Source of the DNA: Pseudevernia furfuracea
Lineage: Eukaryota > Ascomycota > Lecanoromycetes > Lecanorales > Parmeliaceae
Direction: 5' to 3'
DNA length: 43,579 nt
NCBI GenBank assembly: GCA_022315425.1
Contig: JAIUPT010000043.1
Span: 1-43,579, forward strand
Every line of letters begins with the position of its first letter. The stretch's first letter is position 1. The position numbers and the translations under genes were made by a program. The notes under the pieces were generated by a model, which was not told the DNA's origin, did no database searches, and saw nothing but the letters and a program-made list of their open reading frames with translations. Shown here one piece after another: positions 37,106-43,579 of this stretch.

Positions 37106-40100
37106 TCAAGTCTTTGTGCGGAACTCATGCCGTACAATGGTCAGATTCTGCGTGAACACAGCAAGGACTGAATTGAGCAAACAGTGAGCAAGCGTGCAGC
37201 ATCATTGCCGTCAGACTTTGACAGGAGCACGCAAAGTATAGTGTCAGAAGACAGGTGCAGTCCATAGCCACCTGAGTAAACTTGTCACGATTTTGGGCTC
37301 CAGATTTCGCTGCACATCTGTCATGAGCTTCTCCAGGCAGCTTGACAGATGCATCTGCTTGTCAGCCTGCACAAGACACGCACAGTCACGTTCTACTACC
37401 TATGCATGCAGCACATCCTTGGGGCTGCGGAAACAACAGCACATGCTGCAGAGCAAATCTCAGCCTTGATGACAAGGGCTTGCCCAATCGGCTGCGCAAT
37501 ACACCATGCCTGATTGGTGCCATGGCATCAACTTCATGGCACAGTGCCATTGCAAAAGGCAAGCTTCACACTGCCCTTTGGTGCTGCACAGATGAATGCA
37601 GACAGACATAGGCCTCAGGTACACTGCAGCGCCGTACCGGTTGGCTAGCAATGATGCGGTGCTTGAGTTCATTGTAGATCTGCTCGTTGAGGAGGATTAG
37701 GCTGAGCATGGGGCGGCTCATACTCCACTGGTTGGTGCAGTCCTTCAAACAGGACCACCTCAAAGAGTGTAGACAAGGTCTGAGGCAACAGCTCAGGCCG
37801 CTGCCTCAGGTGCTCACCAATGGCCTGCATCACCACTTGTTGTGATGGTACATCTTTCAGACATGGGGCGAGACATTCTCTGGGGTGTCTTGGTTGTTGT
37901 GACGCCACGATAAGACTTTGCAACTCCATAATGCCATAGGTATGTGCCACGCATTCCTGCCCGAGTGTTTGAGCATGATGCATCACATTGAAACACCGTT
38001 ACGCTTCTGCAACAAACAGGAGACAGACACTGCATCTGGCACCTATTGCAGATGGTCAGTTGTGCAGTCTGAATGCTGCGCTGACATGGGGTGTTTCAGC
38101 TTTGCTACAGATGGTTTTCTGATCCCTCTCATTGGATCAGAGTGCCCTAGCTGCTCCAGTGATTGACAAGCCAATCCATGTGCAGGGTGACTCCTTACAC
38201 AACAACATTTAGGCAACAGGCAATTCATTTCAAGCAGCGCAACAAAGATGCAGTGCAAAAGGAAGGACCAGGATTGTGTCGTACCTGTGCAGCTGGGTTG
38301 GGTTTGTCATCAGCAGAGGCTTGCAAGCCGTTGAAGTACTGGCCAGCTAGATTGTCTATGCAGCTGCACACACTGAGCTGACAGCATAGTCTAGAGACTT
38401 CAGTCCTGCATCTAATGAGGACAGCAGGAACGTGAAGGTGGGCCGTGTCGCATGCAGCAATGACATGGACATGGCTGTGGCAAAGGACATCCAGCAAGCC
38501 AAAATAGGCCTTGGCCACCTTCTGATATGCCCTGATGTCCTCAAGAGGTATGGAGAGGGCCATCTTGAGGGAGACGTCCAGAGCGTCCTGTGGGCAAGCA
38601 AAGACAACCGGTCCTCACTGCTCATCATGCTCAATCACAGAGGTAGACTGTGGCGTACCCCAATGCATGTAGGCTTGTCAGCATGCAGGTGACAGTGTAG
38701 CCTGGCAGTAGACTAGCATCAAACAGCGATGCACATGTGGGGTCAAGACAGCCAAAGACAAGATGTCTCATCAAGATCAGCAAGCACTTGTTGAGACCCT
38801 CCTCAGCACCTCCATGGTGACCATGAGCCTTTGCCTAACACAGCTTTGACAGCAATCCCTGAGACACAAGGCAGGCACACGCTCAAGGCCGCACTACAGC
38901 CTGCGCCTGAACTGTGCCTCAGCAATCGCTGCCAAAAGTGCTGTCAGGCACTGGCTCATTGGCACCCCGCAAGCGTGATCAGAAATGTCACAACATGGCA
39001 GCTGCTGACTAGATGAGGCTGCTCTCCAAATTACTGACCAGTACATACCTTGAGTGCAGGGTCACCATAAAGGTCAAACACCCCAAAGTTGACATAATTG
39101 CCTGCTAGGGCCCTTGTCAGGATGGTCAGGCTCAGCCAGATTCCCTTATCTTCTCTGTGTAGGGATTTGAAATTTGACCAATCGGAAGGACATATCGTCC
39201 ATATATAGTCAAGATCTGCAGGCAGCAGGCGAACAGCTGTTGACCATGGCTATGTAGTCTTAGACAGCACTGGACACTAGGAAAGGGCAGAGAAACAGTT
39301 TACAATGCATCACTGAAGTGCTGGTGTGCCCTGCTGCGCAAATGTCTGCCATGTACATCAGAAATGAACAGACGACAGTGTTACTCACCATCATCCAGAC
39401 ATGCAAGGCACAGCAGCGCAGAGAAGGTATCTGCTGCTAGCACTTCACCATGCTGTGTAACAGCTATGTTCAGCAAATCAGCAGGCAGTCACCAGTATCA
39501 TCAGGGGACTCAACAGATGTATTTATCTAATACTGTTTATTTATGGATATACAGCAAGATCTTGCTCATTTTGTGTCTGCGTGTGTCACAAGCATGCCTC
39601 AAGGACACAGTGGATGTGCGGATGCACAGCATACCTTGGACACTTCTCTGAACAGCAGATGCCATGGGAGAGGAAGAATCAAAGGCCAGGCGCGTGTTCT
39701 TGTTCATGACAAACTCTGCCATGAACCTAAGCAAAGCGGTGGTGACCTCTCGGCTGTCTGCCCAGGCCCTCCAGGCAGAGGCGCACCACAGGAAAGTGTG
39801 TGGGATACAGCCAGTCAAACAGCAGGCCTGCATCAATCATGTCAGTCAGCAGTAGCACTGCTTGGTAGCATAAGGCAGAGGCGTATCACAGGAAAGTGTG
39901 TAGGATATAGCCAGTCAAATAGCACGGCCTGATCAATCATGTAGTCAGCAGCCAGCACAGCTTAGTAGCACAGGCAGAGGCAGGGTATGACATCAGGCGT
40001 CACAGTGTGGGAGCAACCAGCATGCAGGAGATACAGCATCTGTCTGACACATCTGACTCAGACCTGTAGTTGCTGGCTGTCTGCTCAACCAAAATATGAT

Positions 40101-43100
40101 ACTATACAGTGACTGCTGTTTACACCTGCACTCAAATGTATGCATCCGTTCTGAAACAGCAGGCACTGACCATATGTTTCTGCGGCTGTTATAGCCATGG
40201 CAATGCCTCTCAGATCCCTGAATATGCCCACCACTGTCTTCTCCAGCACAGACTGCCGCAGTGCTCCAGCACTTGTTGCAGCCGCTGCTTGCACTGGCCA
40301 GACCAACAAGAACCTGCATGTAACAAGTTGTACATGCGTGTAAACTGCATGTACCTGCGCATAAACCTGCATGTACAAGTTGTAGGCTTAGCTGCCGCGA
40401 GGGGTCTCAAGGGTGACACTCGTAGAGGGGGACTTGCAGAGAGCAATGGATCTGCAGCTTGGGTGAATCTGGCAAGGTCACAACTGGTCTGCTATGTGCC
40501 TGCATGTGTTCCCTGCTAGCAACAAGTGGGGAGCTGGCACAATGAGGGGTTGCATTGAACCAGGTGCATATAATTGTAAGAGGGAGTGGCACTAGTAATT
40601 GAGTCTATGCAGATGGCAGGTGATGCCCATTCCTTACGCTCATACAGACAACAGCCAATGATCTGAGAGTCTTGTTCATTTAGGCGCAAGGAAAGAATGC
40701 GGACCTGCTGCAGGGGTGCAACAAAGGACTTGAAGTTGGATGGGTATCATCCATGAACAGTAGTTTTGGACAGGGTATTGTAAAGATGGTTCGGTTGCGG
40801 GTGTGCTCCTCAAGGAACCCAAAGTGCTCGCTGGTATGGTGCTGGCAGCATGAAGTGAACCGCTTCTAGCTTTTTGCAGGAGCTTGCCACTCATGTATCC
40901 TGACGCCAAATCCTGCAATGATCAGTCCACCACATGAGTAAAAGACCATACATGCTGTGCATGAATTTTTACTTCATCATGAAATGTACAGCCTTGAAGA
41001 TCTGGGCGCATGTCATATCACAGCAGCCAGCTTATGCGTCAAGCAAGGTTGAACATTTCTCCTGGCAGGATCACGATGTGAATCATACATAAGAGGTGGC
41101 TCACTGAGATAGCCAGTGTGTCCTGAATGACATAGTCTGCTGAGCCAAAGACCTTCAGGTTGGTGCAGATCTTGGTGAGCATGACAGTCAGCACCATGAG
41201 GTGATCCCTCAGCCCTACCGCTCTGTCATCTGACATACACCTGCATCCGTTTATAATTAAATACAAAGATTGCTTTCCAGCTCATGATGAGCTAGGTACG
41301 TGCGGGCAAGTCTTATCTCTCCAAGGCAGAGTCTTGTCTCTCCAAAGCACATATGCAAGACAGCATCCTAGAGCATTAGCAGATGTCCATAGCTTCATGG
41401 TTACCGAAGGTAAGAGCAGCTTGTTGCAAGGGCTCAGGCCATGCAGCATGTCTGCCTGACCAACAATGCAGGCATGAGAACATATTGTAAGCTGACAGGA
41501 CTTTAGGAGCAGGCCAGCATAGCATATTTCCAGATGAACCGACACATGCACGCAGCAATACCTCATCTCAGCTAACATTGTCTGACAGGTCAACTGATGT
41601 CACACACAGACAGAGACTCTCTAGCTTGCAGAGCAGCATCAGGTGAAGTGGGCATTAGCGCCATGCAGTGGCATGTCAAGAGATTGCTGATGCTGGCATG
41701 AGATTGCTGATGCATGTTGTGTGAAACAGATTGGAGTGCTCTGTTCTTAACCTTGGAGGAATGCACAACTTGCTCGCCAATGTACACCTTCCTGAGCTTG
41801 GAAGACCGTCAGAAGGGCAATGTCCAGCCTCTGTCTGGACACCTGATCATACCGGGTGGCGTGGAGCTGCAGCACCACACAATGTCATAATCGGGTCTAT
41901 GACATGCAGCGATGAGATTGTATGTTCTGTGTTCACGATGCGGCTCAGGGGAACAGCAGACTTACAGCTGCCAACTTAACCAAGCGACAGAAGGGAACTG
42001 TTACGCCAGCTGCAAAAACAGAAGGCGTGCCACATGCCCTTGCTTAATGACTTTTGATTATTCATAAAGTCAGAGACATGCCTGCTTGTAGGATCAGGTA
42101 CATACAGTCCTGTGTAGCTCCCCAGACAATGTCTGATTTGGCAGTCAGAACACCAGCAAGTATGTGTGTTGATGTGCACTAACCGACTGGCAACTTCATG
42201 TCAAGCGTTGCAAATATGACCAAAGCGCCTTTTGCCCTTTACGCACAGATGTCAGTACCTCTAGAGGGTAGTGCCTTTTGAAACAGTACTCATATGGCTG
42301 TTACGCTGCTGAGGCAGTCTAGGAACACCGTGTACGCCTGTGAGCCTGGCAAAGCCGGTCCGACAGCAGGGAGGAATCTAGCAGACATCTATATTCGCAA
42401 GATGCAATGCAGCATGACGGCCGCTATGGCTCCCTCTGCAAGATGCGCTGTAGTTCATTGTCCATCTCGAGCCAGCTCACTTCGTTGAAGGTGGCATATA
42501 GGAAGATGGCTGTCAAGCATGCGTGCATCATGATACACACCGCTATTCATCAGCACATGTATCGACTACGCTCAGATGCTGTCAGCAAGGATGCTGATCG
42601 TTGTAGTAGCATGCTAAGCATGTCAGGGAATAAGCCATCGTGCAAGCCAGCAATGCCGATTGCATGCGCAAGCATACCACTGTCAACAATCTGGAGCAGC
42701 CCAAAGGCACGCGCTGTCATGATCTCCATCGATTGTTTCTTGTGACTCAGCTGTGTCTGGAGGACAGTCGCCGCGCGCGGATGACAGCTCAAATCGATGT
42801 GCACTAGAAGCCATGTCAGCTGCCCCTCAGCACTTCCAACTGCACAGCATCCTGGCCTGCAGTTTCCATTGTATACCTCTAGCACAGCACGCGCTCAGGT
42901 ACCACTGATGCAAGAAACCGTGTGCATGAACGAGATGGGTAAGCCATACAAACAGACTTGCAGGAAACCAACAGTGCACACATGCTTCAGGCTCGGGTTT
43001 ACTATAGCTGTGCGCAATCCCAGTCTGACTTATGCAAAATGTGTGGCCCATTATGAGCATCTCAGACCAGGTCGGTGTTGCAAACACAAGGGCAATGCTA

Positions 43101-43390
43101 CTCGTCCAAATGGCACATGTGACGCAAACAGGTTCACGCTGCTTCCTCCACATGACACACCTGTACAATGTCCGCGTGTGCTGTAAGCTGTGACAATGGG
43201 ATCCATAATTGAGGCAGATAGTATGTATTCATGTCTTCATACCATCCAAGCGAAAATGTAGGGCAGCTTTCCTCTGGTCAGAGCCAGTTGCTCAGCATTC
43301 TCCAGGGATCATCTAGGTTGCTGTTGTCAAGCACTGTGTGAGACTAGACTCCAGCCTGCATGTCAAGCCATGTTGTGTGGCATCGCACAT
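37106..43390 (-). CDS. XPO7: Exportin-7 (RanBP16-like), 5' partial
   Basis: Nuclear export receptor of the importin-beta superfamily, working with RanGTP at the nuclear pore. Exons from the 5' side, with landmarks: 43243-43390 (LTCRLES, KLPYIF); 42678-42839 (SAEGQLTWL, RAFGLLQIVDSG); 41752-41842 (RKVYIGEQVVHSSK); 41105-41240 (HLMVLTVMLTKICTNLKVFG); 40705-40912 (DLASGYMSGKLL, HFGFLEEHTRNRTIF, KLLFMDD); 40171-40295 (VVGIFRDLRGIAMAI); 39635-39827 (LLFDWLYPTHFPVVRL, EVTTALLRFMAEFVMNKNTR, LLFREVSK); 39049-39154 (AGNYVNFGVFDLYGDPALK); 38285-38587 (MALSIPLEDIRAYQKVAKAY, LDAGLKSLDYAVSSVC, IDNLAGQYF); 37638-37830 (LPQTLSTLFEVVLFE, NQWSMSRPMLSLILLNEQ); 37271-37366 (CLEKLMTDVQRNLEP, then NRDKFTQ after an A-run slip); 37106-37147 (NLTIVRHEFRTKT, stop). 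These follow animal and plant exportin-7 in order from roughly residue 400 to the C-terminus. At least ten single-base slips break the frame. Confidence 0.9.
39773..39971. repeat. Tandem 100-bp duplication covering part of an exportin-7 exon
   Basis: Two copies, 39773-39872 and 39873-39971, each begin AGGCAGAGGCG; a fragment of a third (AGGCAGAGGC) follows at 39972. Copy 1 contains the 5' half of the real exon plus its acceptor and upstream intron. Copy 2 (upstream in transcription) encodes the same LFDWLYPTHFPV segment but has no donor at its 3' end. Confidence 0.85.
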
Positions 43391-43579
43391 ACGCTCTATG
43401 CTTGACAGATCATCACCGTCGAAGCGCATGTGTGCTGAGGCTGATGTTTTGTATGCATAGCAGGCACCACACTGGACGGCTGACAGTCTCTGTACCAGCA
43501 TGAAAGAATGATATCGCCTCTTCGCTTTTTTCAAAAAAGAAGGAGGGCGTGTACGTGTGTTAGCTACTTCCGGGGCCTC

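Noticed and set aside
17520..41235. Programmed ribosomal frameshifting as a cause of the frame breaks
   Set aside because: Breaks occur in both directions at unrelated short runs in many genes, without a shared slippery site or structure.

Overview
This window looks like nuclear DNA of an intron-rich eukaryote, most likely a green alga. The genes are made of many short exons (40-420 bp) with GT..AG borders and very frequent TGCAG acceptors. Introns carry minisatellites and microsatellites. Two proteins (exportin-7, prolyl 4-hydroxylase) resemble plant/algal forms by eye. The lineage is inferred from gene style only. I saw no bacterial operon, rRNA, tRNA, CRISPR array or viral gene.

Layout. 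1-4.25 kb: no convincing gene, one 34-bp minisatellite. About 4.25-6.94 kb (minus): an amidohydrolase of the cytosine-deaminase type. 7.0-8.5 kb: nothing clear. About 8.5-10.5 kb (minus): a chromatin-reader-like protein with a Tudor/Agenet-like segment, a Cys-rich segment and a basic tail. 11.49-12.14 kb: an AT-rich island between divergent genes. 12.4-14.5 kb (plus): a PHD-finger protein with a Ser/Gln/Ala-rich tail. 14.5-17.2 kb: no supported gene. 17.2-29.7 kb, perhaps to 31.3 kb (plus): a large ISWI-partner-like remodelling subunit with WAC, HARE-HTH, DDT and WHIM segments, whose introns hold most of the repeats. 32.2-33.3 kb (plus): an unrecognised exon set. 34.4-36.3 kb (minus): a prolyl 4-hydroxylase. 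37.1 kb to near the right edge (minus): the C-terminal two thirds or so of exportin-7; its N-terminus lies outside the window.

One property cuts across the window. In every gene I could recognise, the conserved protein is split between reading frames by single-base gains or losses, mostly in short homopolymers, while splice sites and conserved residues survive. The simplest reading is an unpolished long-read assembly; a shared pseudogene fate is less likely. Single-frame gene calling will miss or break all of these genes, so each CDS below is given as a gene span with exon positions in the text.

Three neighbouring genes (Tudor-like, PHD, BAZ/ACF-like) are all chromatin-type. The others (exportin-7, prolyl hydroxylase, amidohydrolase) have no evident link to them. 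I did not find a convincing new multi-gene system. The most interesting items are the WAC+HARE+DDT architecture, an intronic 67-bp foldback, a dispersed intronic repeat pair and a partial exon duplication in exportin-7.
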